A program made the translations under genes and the position numbers. From NCBI GenBank assembly GCA_019022495.1, contig JAFEKR010000001.1, positions 6,510,001-6,574,000 of the forward strand: 64,000 nt of DNA. The letters are read 5' to 3'. The notes below the pieces were generated by a model, which was given only the letters and a program-made list of their open reading frames with translations, ran no database searches and was not told the DNA's origin. Positions 12,928-26,000 of this stretch are shown one piece after another; position 1 is the stretch's first letter, and each line of letters begins with the position of its first letter. The DNA is from Epichloe hybrida (lineage: Eukaryota > Ascomycota > Sordariomycetes > Hypocreales > Clavicipitaceae).

Positions 12928-13224
12928 TGTTAGAACAAGCATGATATTAACAAGGGTGCGCGCCTCTAATTAGGTGGGCGCGTTGCATTGCGGACCCACA
13001 TGTCCGGCCCAACCGCGCCACGATCAGGGTTAGCATATGTGGCCTCTTCGCTAGTAACCCTGATTAAGGCCCCTCTTCCTATGATAAATAGCGTACCCTC
13101 TTTGCTTCTATTTAATCCCTCTTTTGCTTGCTTTAATAAACTAAGAATATATAATAATTATATGCACTTTAGTCCACCCCGAAAACCCTACGTATAGGTC
13201 AATAGTATCCTATAAATACCAACA
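12928..13224 (+). repeat. 5' LTR of Copia-B (297 bp)
   Basis: It starts TGTTAGAACAAGC and ends TACCAACA. The GC-rich part (12,955-13,060) is much less mutated than the same part of the 3' LTR at 19,009-19,094. A 69-codon frame at 12,988-13,197 lies entirely in the LTR and is not a gene. Confidence 0.93.
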
Positions 13225-13860
13225 CTAATTAGTAGTTATCTCTATAAATACTATAGATTAGTAAGGTTTATAGAAGAGGCATTAGTATTAAGAACTTACC
13301 TTATAAAAGAGAAAGTGCTACTCTAAGATACTAAATATACTAAGGAAGAAGTATAATCTAGCTCTCCTTTTACCTTAAGTAACTATAACTAGCTCTATAC
13401 TAAATCTAAGCTTATTAACTTAATTAAGGCCTAGTTAGTAACTAACCTAACCTATCTTTATTTATTTAATTAGCGCGTCTATCACACAAATAAACCCTTA
13501 GAAGCGTGTTTATTAAATAATTAAGGCCTAGTTAGTAACTAACCTAACCTATCCTTAATTATTTAATTAAACCTACTAAGGGATAAAGATAATAGCTTTA
13601 CTTATAATTCTTTAGACTTCTATTAATTCTTTATTTCCCTTACCCCCCTATTTACTACTAATATTATAGTAGAATATTAAGATTAACTAAAGGGATCTAG
13701 AGCCTAAGACATTCCCTCTAATTATAAACATACCTTCCCCCCTAAGGATACTAGAAGAGGAGCTAATTTATAAGTTATATCTTACCTCCTTAACTATATA
13801 TCCCCTAATTTACACTAATATATTATATAATAAGCACTAGAGAATAAGGAATTATTTAAT
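13225..13860 (+). other. Leader of Copia-B with two short internal repeats
   Basis: The stretch starts with the primer-binding region shared with Copia-A1 (CTAATTAGTAGTTA after the LTR, then ATAGATTAGTAAGG). A phrase of about 34 bp around GGCCTAGTTAGTAACTAACC occurs twice (13,428 and 13,526). No coding frame is supported before about 13,860. Confidence 0.5.
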
Positions 13861-16800
13861 CTTAAAGTAAATACTACCCCTAAAGAACTTATAGCCTAGA
13901 TTCTTATTAAGAAAGTAACCTATAAATATAAGAACCTATACCTATAAACCCTATTTACTATCCTTAGTAATAACTTTAGAGAATAGAAATAAGAAATATT
14001 CTAAGTAGTAAATCCTAAAGCTATAAAGAGTTTTTAAGACTTTCTCTTCTTTAGTAGTATTTATATAGACCTATAAAGTTACTATAAGATAGTAGTCTTA
14101 CTTAAAGATATTATTAACTATAATAGATTCTATAACTAGAAAGAAGAAGAAATATAGGAAGTTACTAGGAAGTATTCCCCCTTTAAGAGGTAAATAGCAA
14201 AGAAGGACTTCTATAAAGACCTTCTTCCTATTAGTATCCCTTCTTTTAGAGATTAACTAAAGTAACTAATTACTTTATGTTATCCCTAATCCCCTTAACT
14301 ACTATAATTACTCCTATTCTATTCCTAGATTCTATTATACTAATCCCTAAGTATACTAAGTATAAGGTAAAGGCATAATAGTAAAGGCAACCCCCCTATT
14401 ATAAGCCCTTAACTATAACCCTAGACCCCCCTTGCTTCCTCTCCTATAGTAAGATATTATAATCCCCCTCTATAGTCTAGAACTATAGCACCCCTTCTAT
14501 AAGATTTAATTATCCTTATTCTCCCTTAGGAGATAGGCTAACCCTTATTAAAGTAACTACTTAATCTTAATAAATTCTATAGTAATAAAAGCATTAAGTA
14601 TAGCGCTAGGGAGTATAATATTCTTAACATTAAGCTCTTAACCTATTAAAGGAAGTGTAAGATACTAGGAATTATATAAGAATAGTTAGGCTATGGTTTT
14701 AAGTTTATACTAAAAGGAAGACCTTTATAATACTTCTTAGAGAACCTTTTAGGCTAAGGAGACCCCTAAGATCTCCTAACTCTTATCTGTAGGATTAGGT
14801 AGAAGTTTAAGATAAATAATATATATTAAAAGAACTATCTATTATAGGGAAGATTATAACTACTTATAATTATCTAAGAGAACCCTAGTAAATTAAAGAT
14901 TAAATACTTTAAAGACCTTATAATAAAGCTTTCGAATCTCTAAAGGGCAAATCCTTATAGATCCTAGTTAGAATTAGACCTCCGCAGGAAGATTCTAAAT
15001 ACCTATAAAGGAATCCTGGAATATAGGGCCTATATTATTAATTCTCCTATTAACCTCTAACGCTTTTACGAACGGATAAGGATATTAATTAGCGAATCTA
15101 AAGCTTTAATTAATCAGTAGCAGTTCCCTATAGAAGCTAGCACTAAGGAATACTTTTAGACTAACTATAAGTATAATAGAAAAGGCAAGGAAGCCTAGTA
15201 TAGTTAATCTTTATTAAAGAGCAAGCCTTAACGCTTAAAAAAGTGTTATATATGTAGCAAAGAAGGTTATTAGTTAACTAAACACTTAGATAAGAACTAG
15301 AAGAAGGTATTCTAATGCTTTAAGAATCATTCCTACATAGACTTAATAGCTTCTTTATATAATATATTCCTAATATAGTATAAAGGTAATAATAATTCTA
15401 AATTAGCTAAAGATAATAATATTAACTAATACCTAATAGAACTTGGTTTTAGTAAAGAAAATAACGATAGCTAAGTGCCTACAAGCTTTTTCACACACGG
15501 GACTACCTATAATAGCTGTGTAATTACTGAGATTCTTGCTAGTAAAGTAATAACTTATGCTTTAGTTAAGAAGGATTTATTTAATCTTTAGGAACTAGAT
15601 AAGGCACTAAGTGTATTTACACTTAAAGGATAATATTTATCTAGAACCTTTAAAGGCATTATGGCTAACATAGGTGCTACGGGATATTCATTAGTAAGCC
15701 ACCCTTAATTCTTAGCTTTACAAAGTATAATACTAACTATTACGCTTAATAAGTTAGATGCTAGGAAGGTAAAGATTAAATTTAGCCCTAGAGAACCAAT
15801 TAAGGCACTTAGATTAATTAAAGTGCTAACTCCGTTTAGAATTATTCTCTTTTAGGTAATCCTTATAAACACTCCCTTTCTCTTATACCTTAATAATATA
15901 ACCCGCTTAAAAATCGATTTTCATATATTGGAGAACATTTTATAGCAAGGGAATATTAAGGTTCCTATTATACGTAAATAGGGGCATATATAGATGCTTC
16001 TTAATAAAGAAGAAAGTGTTACTTAGAGTTATCTCATAGAGATTAAGCTTTGCTAATTATATTAACGCTTTAGATACCCTTTAGTTTAATGTCTTTATGA
16101 TTTACTATGTAAATTAGGGCATAAGGTTAAGTTTAAAGCTATTAAGAAACTAACTAAGGTTTGCTAGTAGTGCTAATTATACGCGGATAGCCTACATTAG
16201 TTTAAATTTACTCTTCGGGATAAATATGCCTATAATTACGAAATTATTATAGATATTATGTATCTTAATAGTAACCGCCCTATTCTATAAGTTGTTAATA
16301 TAGCTATATCCTTTAATATAGCTAGATTTGTTAAAGATATCTCTATAAAGACTATATAGGAAGCACTCTGTCTTTACTAGATTAATATCTATCTAGGCCC
16401 CCCGGATTTAATTATTACGGATGCTAGAACAACCTTTAGAGGCAAGGAATTTAAGCAGCTTACGTCCTTAATGGCAATTAAGATTAAAGACATCCTTATT
16501 AAGGCTTACCATAGTATTAGTAAGGTTAAGTAATATTATAGGCCGCTTTAAAGAGCCTATAATATTATCCGATAGGAATGCCTAATAACGCTAGAGCCCG
16601 TGGTATTATAAATAGCAGTTAAAGCTATGAATAATACCGTAGGATTAAATGGTCTTATGCTAATAGTCCTTATTTTTAGCGCGTATCCTTATATAGTTAA
16701 GGAATTACCTCTATTACTAGATATCACGTAGTAAGCCCTTACGATCTAACTAGTAATAAAGGAAGTTAAGCGTATTTATGCCTAGCGGAAAGTTAGTAAT

Positions 16801-18780
16801 GCCCTTACTATAAGGAACAGTCCTAATACCTCTATAACCATTAACCTCCCACTAGGATTGCTTATATATATGTAGCGTGAAGGTAAAGGATAGGTAAGCC
16901 CTTATAAGCTATTAGCTATAGAGAGCAAGACCTATACTCTTAAGCTCCCTTAAGGCCCTAAAGCCTTTAGATTAATATCTATTAGGCCTTTTTACAAAGA
17001 TCCTAATAAAGAGAGACCTCCTAAGAGCGTAAATAACTAAGACGCCTCCCTATAGCCTATAGCCACCCCTCCTACTAATCCCCTAAGGTAAGGACCTAGA
17101 AGACCTTAGAAAAACCCCCCTATTGTTATGTCTAGTGTTAATTATGTAAATTAAATAAAAGATAAGACTAATGTCTTTCTATTAGCTAAGGAAAGCTCTA
17201 ACCTTAAGCTTGCGATCTAATTACATAAGGAAGGAATTATTAAGACCCCTAGCAAACCCTTTAAGCTATTTACTAAAGCTAAGATTAATTCTCTAATTAA
17301 ATAAGGCGTGTTTAAGTTTATTAAGTATAATAAAAGAGAGTATAATAAAGTTTGTATTTTTAATTCCTATATCGTTAATAAGGTAAAGGGCAAGACAACA
17401 GATCCGTATAAGAAATTAAGGCTTATGATCTAAGGTTATAGCAATAAGGAGAAGCTAGCGATCCTTACATAGGCCCTGATAATCTAGCGAGCTAGCTAGC
17501 GATTAATCCTTGTAATAGCACCTACGTTATGATTACTAGGCCTTATCCTCTAGCTTCGTAACATTACATAAGCCTATGTGCAAGCACGAACGCTTCTTAG
17601 TTATATAATCCTAGCCTAAATCCCTATCTAAATCCATTACCTATACCCTATAGGCATAATAATATAAGTGATTAAGCCTCTATATAGTATTATAGAAGCT
17701 AGCACCTACTAGTAGGTAATGTATTATTATTACTATAGAGAAATGCTCTAGATAATGACCTCTATGTTTAACCTATGCCTGCTTGTGATAATAAAGGAGA
17801 ACCTAACCTTTATGTGTATAGGGATGTAAACCAATGATATAATTAGACTATCTGACCGTAAGTTCTCTTAATAAGAGAAAGATTAATTAAAAGCTGCTTC
17901 TTTTGCTACTAAACTAAAGCAAATCCTTTCTATAGGGAACTTACTAACCTTTAATAGTGGCATTATTACTCTTAAAAATAATGTGATTATGCTAAGGCAA
18001 AAGGGCTAGAGTAGAAAGCTTTAGTTAATCCTACTAACTAATTTAAAACAGGCATATATAGAACAACAAGCTTAAGGCGCGTATATTACCTTAATTTACT
18101 AACCTAAAGCTTACTTTAACCTCTTTATTACTACATAACACTAAGAGCTATTACCTTAAGATATAAAGAGCCTAAACTAACAGATTTAATAGTAAATCAA
18201 TAATCTAAGCTAAGGATTAAGGTTTATACTATTTAATCTTAAAAAGGTAAAGCTTTTTATATTTATAGATAGATTATTTGCTAATAACTAGGACCTTACT
18301 TCCTAGCTAGGCTATATGCTTATCCTAGCTAGTAAAGTCTAAGAGGAAAGCACCTTTATAATCTAAGGTAATATCATACACTATAGCTTTACTAAGAGCA
18401 AGAGAGTTATAAGAAGTGTGCTTGCCTCTAAGATCTATAGCATAGTTACTAGTGCTAATATAGCTTACGCGGTCTTAATAATGCTTAGGTTAATCACCTA
18501 TTAATTAAACCTCCCTACGATTCCTATTATTATCTATACTAATTCGTACTCTTTGTATAAATACCTTATTAAGCTTAGTACCACAAAGGAGAAGCGTCTT
18601 ATAATTAACATTATAGCCCTTTATTAATTGTATAAGCAACAAGAGATCTGCGAGATTAGATAGATTAATAGGAATAATAACCTTGCTAATACATTTACAA
18701 AGGTATTGCTAAATAAGGCATTTGAGAGGTTTATCACGAGTAATAAGGCAACTATTAGGATAGAAGGGTAGGTTACGCAA
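13860..18780 (+). pseudogene. Degraded gag-pol of Copia-B
   Basis: With stops read through, the frame gives a gag region (13,860-15,230), a CCHC-type zinc knuckle near 15,240-15,300 (KCYICSKEGYQLTKH), and a protease near 15,655-15,715 (GIMANIGATGYSL). The integrase lies at about 16,090-17,000, with a His/Cys zinc-finger remnant and a core with PDLIITDARTTF. The reverse transcriptase is at about 17,200-17,970, with KPFKLFTKAKINSL and KLRLMIQGYSNKEK. The RNase H is at about 18,240-18,760, with FIDRLFANNQDLTSQLGYM. It is beyond repair, with dozens of stops. It is closely related in layout to Copia-A1, A2 and C. Confidence 0.87.
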
Positions 18781-19008
18781 TCGTAACGTTTGTGTTAATC
18801 TAACGAGATTGAAGGTATTAGGAATTAGGCCCACTTATCCTTACATAGGCTTATAGATTAGATTTTATTGTTTATTATACCCCTTCCCCTTGCCCTTTTC
18901 TTACGATGTTATTCGCGATTATTTAATCTTATTTATTCCTTAATTTCTGTTTACTTCTCTTATTAATATTATGCGTTAATAATTGTGTTAAAAAGAGAGA
19001 GTTTCTAG

Positions 19009-19094
19009 TGTTAGAATAAGCATAATATTAACAAGGGTGCGTGCCTCTAATTAGGTGGGCGTGTTGCATTACGGACTTACATATCTAGCCTAAC
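19009..19094 (+). repeat. Copia-B 3' LTR, first 86 bp
   Basis: It begins TGTTAGAATAAGC after the tract AAAAAGAGAGAGTTTCTAG and stops where Gypsy-E is inserted. The remaining 211 bp are at 29,686-29,896; the two parts sum to 297 bp, the same as the 5' LTR. Confidence 0.93.
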
Positions 19095-19301
19095 TGTTAC
19101 GTGCTGGCTTTGCACGTTGTTAGGTCGAATCCGTCAGAGGGGCCAACGGATTCGTAGGTTCGTGAGTCGTGCTAAGTTCACTTATAAAAGCTACTCTTAG
19201 GGGCAGGTTTAGATGTTAGAAGTAAGTTGATTCCTCTACCTATAATGCTAAACTTGTTCTTATTCTTCTTGTTAGTAGCTAAGTAGTTTTGCCACGTAAT
19301 A
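19095..19301 (-). repeat. 3' LTR of Gypsy-E (207 bp)
   Basis: On the plus strand it runs TGTTACGTGCTGGC to GCCACGTAATA. The outer (left) 90 bp are little mutated, and the inner end has lost the terminal C of ACA to RIP. Confidence 0.93.
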
Positions 19302-19689
19302 AGTGCTAGGCGCGCCTTAAAAGATAACTATCCTAGTTGTAACTAGCTAAATCCTAGTCTAATTTAGTATTTATAATAAAGCAAAATAATTTCCTCCTAG
19401 TAATAGAAGTAAAAACAAAGGAAAGCAAATTTATTATATTTATTACTAAATGCGTGACTACTATACTCCTTGGATAATATTAATTAGAATTGTTATGTTA
19501 AATGATAAATTCTTAATTCTATAACCACTTATTCCTTTTTGCTCTATGTTCTTATCCTTTTTTTCTAAATTATTCTTTTTCTTCCTTTACCTACTAAATT
19601 CCTTCGCTCTAATGTCCTTTTTGCCTTTTATAATTATACTTAAGTTTTCCTTATTATTAAATAAAAACGCCCCTTTCTTTATATTTATT

Positions 19690-22450
19690 AAGTTAGTTTA
19701 GTAACCCCGTAAATTTATCTTCCTTAGTTATGTTTTTATTCGCTAGCTTATTCACTTATATACGCGGTGTTACTAGACACGAAACTACTTAAGCTACTTT
19801 TAGCTTTAGTCCTAATTTTTTAGTTAGTCTCTGTCTCTTTATTAGCGTTTCTAGCACTAGAGTGTTTACACGCGCTTGCTTATTTATTAATTTAACTTTA
19901 TTAGCTAATCCTAGTGTTTATAACTTTCTATGTAGTGTTTCTAGCGCTAGAGTGTCCTTTTATACTTATGCCCTAGCTAATTTAGTGCGCTTATCTACTA
20001 TTTCTAGCGTAGCTATCGCGGACCGTAGCTTTATAATACTTTTCTTTAGCGTTTATAGTCTAGATTCTGCTAAACTTAAGACCATTAAAATTAGTTTTGT
20101 AGTAACTGATTTTACTGTTTTTATATTTTCTTTAAGCTTCTTCTGCTTTAGTAAGAGCTTATTAATAAATATTACTTAAAGATTAATCCTGTCCCGCAGT
20201 TCTATTACTATAGCTGCTAACTTTGCTATCTTTTTCTTATGCTCTTTTTTATTAATTATATTGCGCTTTAGATTAATAACCTAATTATAAAATTCCTTTA
20301 ATATTCTACCTAATTCTAAGCTTAGGATTCTTCCTTTTTAGTTCTTTAGTATCTCTAATACCTAGATAAACTTTTTAGTTATTAATATTATATTCTCCTT
20401 TACTACTTCCTCTAGTTCTACTACTTTAGTCTTATATTTATTAATATCTTTATTTACGTCTTTTATAAGGTTTTCTACTGCTTTAAATTTAGTGTCTATC
20501 TTGTTAATCTTATTGATTAAATTGTTAATTTTGCTTATCTTATGCTCCTTGTTTCTTTCTTTATTCTATTAGAATTCGGCTAATTTAATTATTACTAATG
20601 TCCTCCTTATCTTAATACAAAGCAAATCTGTCCTTCTGATACTAGTGAGTCCTCCTGTAATTATGCTATTTACCCCTTTATATTTATCCGTAAATCTTAA
20701 AGCTAGTAAGTCTGCTTGTGGTGGAAGTAACGCTATACTATTATAGGTAGTATATTAGTAGCTATGTTTAACTATAACACTATTATAATAAGCTACTGCT
20801 GCTGTTTTTACCTAATTCTTTACTTATCTAGTTGCTTTGCACTCCGTTAGATTTGCTGTTAATTAATGCGCTAGTTTCCTTACTTATTACGCTGCCTACT
20901 ATTATGCGCTTAAAGCAGCCTATTATTTATTAAAAATAGCAAAGATCTAAATCACTATATTCTACTATAATGTGAAGTAAGCGTCCCTTGAATCCACCTT
21001 TAATCTATTAGCTACTATAGTAGCACTGTTTAAGGCGAATTTATAAGCATAAGCCTATATTATATAGTAGATATCCTATATGCTTACCTTCCGGCCTACT
21101 ATAGTGTGCCTAAAGCTACTAAAGTTAATTAATTTAATATCTCTTTTTTTATATTTAGCGTTAAATTCCTTTATTACTCTTTTATACGCTACTAATCTAA
21201 TCTTTAGCATTAGTAGGTAATTCTCTGATCTAGATTCTAGTTTTTTAAATCTAGTGAATAGTAATTAAAAATTAAGTTTTCTAATTTGCTTGTGCACTTA
21301 TGATAGTATAATAAGGTATTTAGTAGGTATGTTATTAAGTTTGTCTTTAAATTTAGTCTTAAGTTCTTTTTCCTTGCCCTTAGACCCTATAAAGTTAGAT
21401 TCTCTATTACTACTAGCTCTAGTTTTAGGTTTAGATCCTTTGTTATTATTACTATTAACTTTATATTTAGCGTTCTTGTTGCTTAATTAAGTAAGGTTAA
21501 TTTTCTCTGTGTTATTACTACTCTTATTACTATCCTAGTAGTTAACTTCCTCTTTACTACTATTATTTTCCTTAGTTATGTGGATAAGTTTATTACTCTT
21601 TTAAGCTGCTTTACTTAGAGCTTACTATGCTTATTTCTGAATTTATTTCTAATTATTTTCTAGTAGTTACTATAATGCCTAATTACTTTCTTATCTTTCT
21701 ACCTCTAAATCTAGCGCTATGGCTAGGTAATCTTTACTACTATTGTTTTTTCTGTTTGTATCTTATATTAAGGGCTTTGTTCTAGCTACCTTTTTAATAG
21801 TAGTAGTAATAGCTTTAATATTTTCCACGCTGCCTGTAGCTACCTGTGATAGCTTATTTAATTTATCTTATACTATTATTAAGCTTGCTAGATACTATTA
21901 TTAGTGTAAAATCGTGATTTGCTTTAGCAAATTCGTAAACTCTTAAAATTAGTGAAATTCTAGTACTAACTTTAACGTATAGCGTAACCGCTTTAGTCCT
22001 TTAAAAATAACTACTATACCTAATTTGCGTAGAAGGTTATTTGCCTGTTATTTATATGCTACCTTTTCTTTGTAGGAAATAACTAAGTGTTATGCTAAAT
22101 CTACGTATATTAATTCTCTAATTATTTAATTTTAGCGTATTAAAGCTAGGCACTGAATATATAGGTACACCGTATGTATTTGCTTGTAAATTGTTTAGTT
22201 ATGTATATTTAACTTATTATTAAATAGAATAAAGTCTAGTCTTTTACCTAGGTAATAGCGTAGGTTATAATTAATTACGTAAGCTTTGTATTTAAGCTTA
22301 GAGGGAGCGTTTCTATATATTATATAAAACCTCTTATAACTATTACACTTCTTTATCTCCTCTAGATAACGCTCTTCTACTTCTAATAGCTTATGAAACT
22401 CTATTCTTCTTATATTACTAAATTTGCGTACCTTAGCTACGTAGTAAAAG
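19690..22450 (-). pseudogene. Extra frame (ORF-X) downstream of integrase in Gypsy-E
   Basis: I recognise no family. Read on the minus strand, one frame runs about 920 codons from near 22,450 to near 19,690. It is interrupted only by TAA and TAG, so it was probably a real coding sequence before mutation. The first quarter is rich in Lys, Tyr and Arg (LEVEERYLEEIKKCNSYKRF). The middle is Ser/Asn/Lys-rich and looks disordered (21,340-21,580). The last third, from about 20,560, has heptad-like Leu/Ile/Lys/Glu periodicity typical of a long coiled coil (VENLIKDVNKDINKYKTKVV). I see no zinc knuckle, catalytic triad or clear membrane segment. It lies in sense with gag-pol, between integrase and 3' LTR, where a third ORF is unusual. 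The open frames on the plus strand at 19,862-20,179 and 21,290-21,490 are its shadows. Confidence 0.7.
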
Positions 22451-23000
22451 AAAGCTTTGTAAGATTATATACGCTTATGCTAAATCCTACTACGCTAAGT
22501 TTGCATAGGTATTAGGGTTATTATAAAATATAGAAAATATAATAATTTAAAGAATATAATTATGTAGGTACTAAATCTAACTATACTAAGTTTGCGTAGG
22601 TATTAGGGGTTATTATAAGGTGTAAAGAATGTGAGAGTTAAGAAAATGCGACTACGTGGTTATTAAATAGCTTTGTAAGGTAATAGGAAACACTAGATCT
22701 AGCTACGCTAGGAATGTGAAGGTATTATAAGATGTTATAGGATATAGGTTAAGTGAATTACCCTTAGCTAATGTGATAAATAATATGTGTAGGAGGATAT
22801 GATGATTCTGTGCTAATGCCTTGAATTCGCCCCTTATTATTATACCTTTCCTCTAATATTATTATTTTGTAGGAGGTTTAAGGCCTTTCTTTATATACTC
22901 CCTTGCCTAATTAATTAGGTTTTTCTTAAGATAATCCTTTACTATCTCCGCTATATTAATTCTTATTTTATCTTCTATAATCTATTAGTTATCCTTAGTA
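22451..23000. other. Spacer between integrase and ORF-X of Gypsy-E
   Basis: The spacer contains two or three imperfect repeats of a phrase around CTACGCTAAGTTTGC and AGGTATTAGGGTTATTATAA (22,490-22,620). No gene is seen. Confidence 0.4.
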
Positions 23001-26000
23001 GCGTAGCCTTTCTATCTAATAAGGAATTCAATTCTTAATGTTTTAGTTCGCTTAAAAATCTTAATCTAATAGCTATAAATTCTCTTGATTTCCTAATAGT
23101 CTGCTTCTTGTAAATTATTGAATGTAATTAGCGGAGGAGCTACCTTTTCTCTTTTAAATAAGTCTTTTCCTTAGGCTAGCTTCTAAATCTACGCAGCTAA
23201 TACTACTAGATGCATATGCGAATTTAGAGGAAATCTAATTAATATACTAAGGGATTCACTTTTTCTAATACCTTATATAGCCCTGCCCTTTATAGGGACT
23301 ATTTCTTCTTTGGTTTGCTAGGTAATTTATATCCCTTATATAGTTATAGATATACTATATCTCCTTTGTTAATATTAACTAGTTTATAGTGATTATTATA
23401 TTGAATTTTAGCAAGCGCAGCTACTATCGTAATCGCTAATTAGGCCTTATACTAGTATAATTTTTGTAGTATCGTAATGTTGTTTGCGTTAGATCTAGTA
23501 TTAGTTATATTATTTAGAGAGAGTAAATTAATAATACTTAGCGGATAGAAACCGTATAGTAGCTTATTAGGAGCCTGCCCTATGCCTATAGCTATAGTGT
23601 TATTTAGCTAATACTATAGTGCTAGTAGTAATAATGTCTATGTTATATCTAGGTCTATTACTATATAATATTATATTATAATTATTACTATCTAATTTTT
23701 CCTTTCCGCGGTTCTATCTATCTAAGGGTAATATGCTATACCTATAAGGAGTTTAACTCCTACACACCTAAATATCTCCCTCTATATATTAGATATAAAC
23801 TTTAGGTCTTTATTACTAATAATTTATCTTAGTAATCCCTAGTCTATAATATATAAGGCATAGAGAAGTAGTTCTGCCTAAATTTCCGCTAGATATATAG
23901 TATGCCCTAGTATTAGAAGAGTTCTCTTACTAAATAGATAATTCACTAGGTATAGTGAATTATATGTGGCATACCTCTCTATTTGCTATATAGTGTTTAT
24001 AGCTAATACTTCTAGTATATCTATTATAAAATTAAGTAAAATTATATAAAAAGGTATTAGCTTTAACTATAATAGTTATAACTCCCTAGGCGGTTTTAAC
24101 TAATTAATAGCGTTTTCCTAACACACCGTATAATAGGTAATGTACTTATGAATTTACTAGCTTATGCGTAGAAAATAGACTGATTATAACTTTACTACTA
24201 TTCTAGTGATTCTAAAATAGTGTTAGTTATTGTGTACTAGATGTAAGATAGATTTGACCTTGGTTATTAGAATATAGAGCTAGAAAAATCTATTCCTACT
24301 ATAGTAGTATAGTAGACTATCTTTGTGTAAATCCTATCTATATAAAGGAATTCTTAGTTTAACTCTAGTATCCCTTACTGCTTGCCTTTCCTAATAGGCT
24401 TTTATAGCTAAGATAATTTAGCTGAATTTTTAGTCTAGCTAGTATTCTAATATAATTCTGGCCTTAAGTTCATTATCTATAATTACTATCGTAATGTATT
24501 CCTTACTTACGAAATACGCACTTGCCTTTAATTTATTATATTAACTCTTCTACGCTATCTCTCTATAGGTTACCTCTACTAGTAGCCTAGAAAGCGTATC
24601 TAGGACGATATTTAACATTCCTAGCACGTGCGTTACCCTGAGATTAAATTGTGATAAATAATTTATAACTTTTGCTAGTTTTAGATTAGCCTTATCTAGA
24701 TCTATTATTAATAGTGAGGTGTGTTTAATAATGCCCTTAGCTAGAGAATAGTTAGTTAATATATTAACTACTATACTATTAGATTAAACTATTTTTTGGA
24801 GTTTCCTAATGCTCTATGTAATTATAGCTATCTTTACTTCTATTAAACTATACTATTTCTTAGCACGCGATGTTGCCCTAGAGAGGAATAAGATTAGCTA
24901 AATCCTGTTATTCTTAATGTCTTTCCTAGGGATGCTTTAACTATCCTATTTATCTTATAATTAGAAGGCATATAGGCTAAATCCTTCCTTATATGCGTTA
25001 ATTTTAAGGAAAAGCGGTTTCTTTAGGTTATAGTGCTATAATGTCTGTTTCTTGCTTAGGAATACTTTAATGTCTTTAAAAGCCTTTTTCTTATTTACTA
25101 TTAGTAAAAACATCTTCTATTGTGTCTTTTATTTCTATACTAGTTTTAAAATACCGGTGATTTTCTTATCCTTTTTATAGAACTCTCTTAATAGCGTAGT
25201 CTTTTGCTCCTATAACAGTCGAATTTGTATATTAAACCATGGGATCCTATTACAAAGGAATCTAGCTATCCTAATGAAGGTTTTGAGGCTTAATAGATTG
25301 CTTAGGAAAATTATTTTTTAAAATGCTTTAAGTCTATTATTAGTATTAGTAATTCTATTACTATTAATAACGAAACCTAGTAACTAGATAGCGGGGTAGC
25401 TAATAAATGATTTCTTTGCTATAATTATTATCCTGTTTTCTTTAAGGATCTTAAGCATAATGCTAAGATGATTTAAATAATCCTTAATATTGTCTGAAAA
25501 AATAATGATGTTATTAATATAAACTTAAATAAAATGCTTATACTTTTGGAAAAGTTAGTCTATAAACCTTTAGGTAAAAGCAGGGGAATTTTTAAATCCT
25601 ATTAGTGCCACATTTGACGCCTTGAGGCCTCGATTTGATATAACCACTATGCGGGCTTAATAGTCCCTCTTAATTAGTAACTAATAGAAAAATCCCGTTC
25701 TGTTAAAAAGTAAGAAAACCTTCTTGCCACATATGTTATTCATGATGTTACTTTAGTCTAGTAAAGGGTATATATCTGGCATTGCTATGTTGTTAAGTAG
25801 CCTTATGTTAATTACTACCCTTCCTTTCTTTTCCTAGCTAGTTTCGCGTTACACTATAAACGCTAGGCACGCTATGGCCGCCGGTTTATCTAAATATAAT
25901 ATCTTACCCTTTAAGTATAATTTGTTATATACTTTGTTAAGTTTGCTTGCGTCCTAGCCCCCTAATTAGTAAGGTCTAATTAGCCTTATTTAATGTTACT

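Noticed and set aside
12988..13197. 69-codon frame, and its near copy at 29,624-29,869
   Set aside because: Both lie in Copia-B LTR sequence (the second also crosses the Gypsy-E LTR), so they are repeats, not genes.
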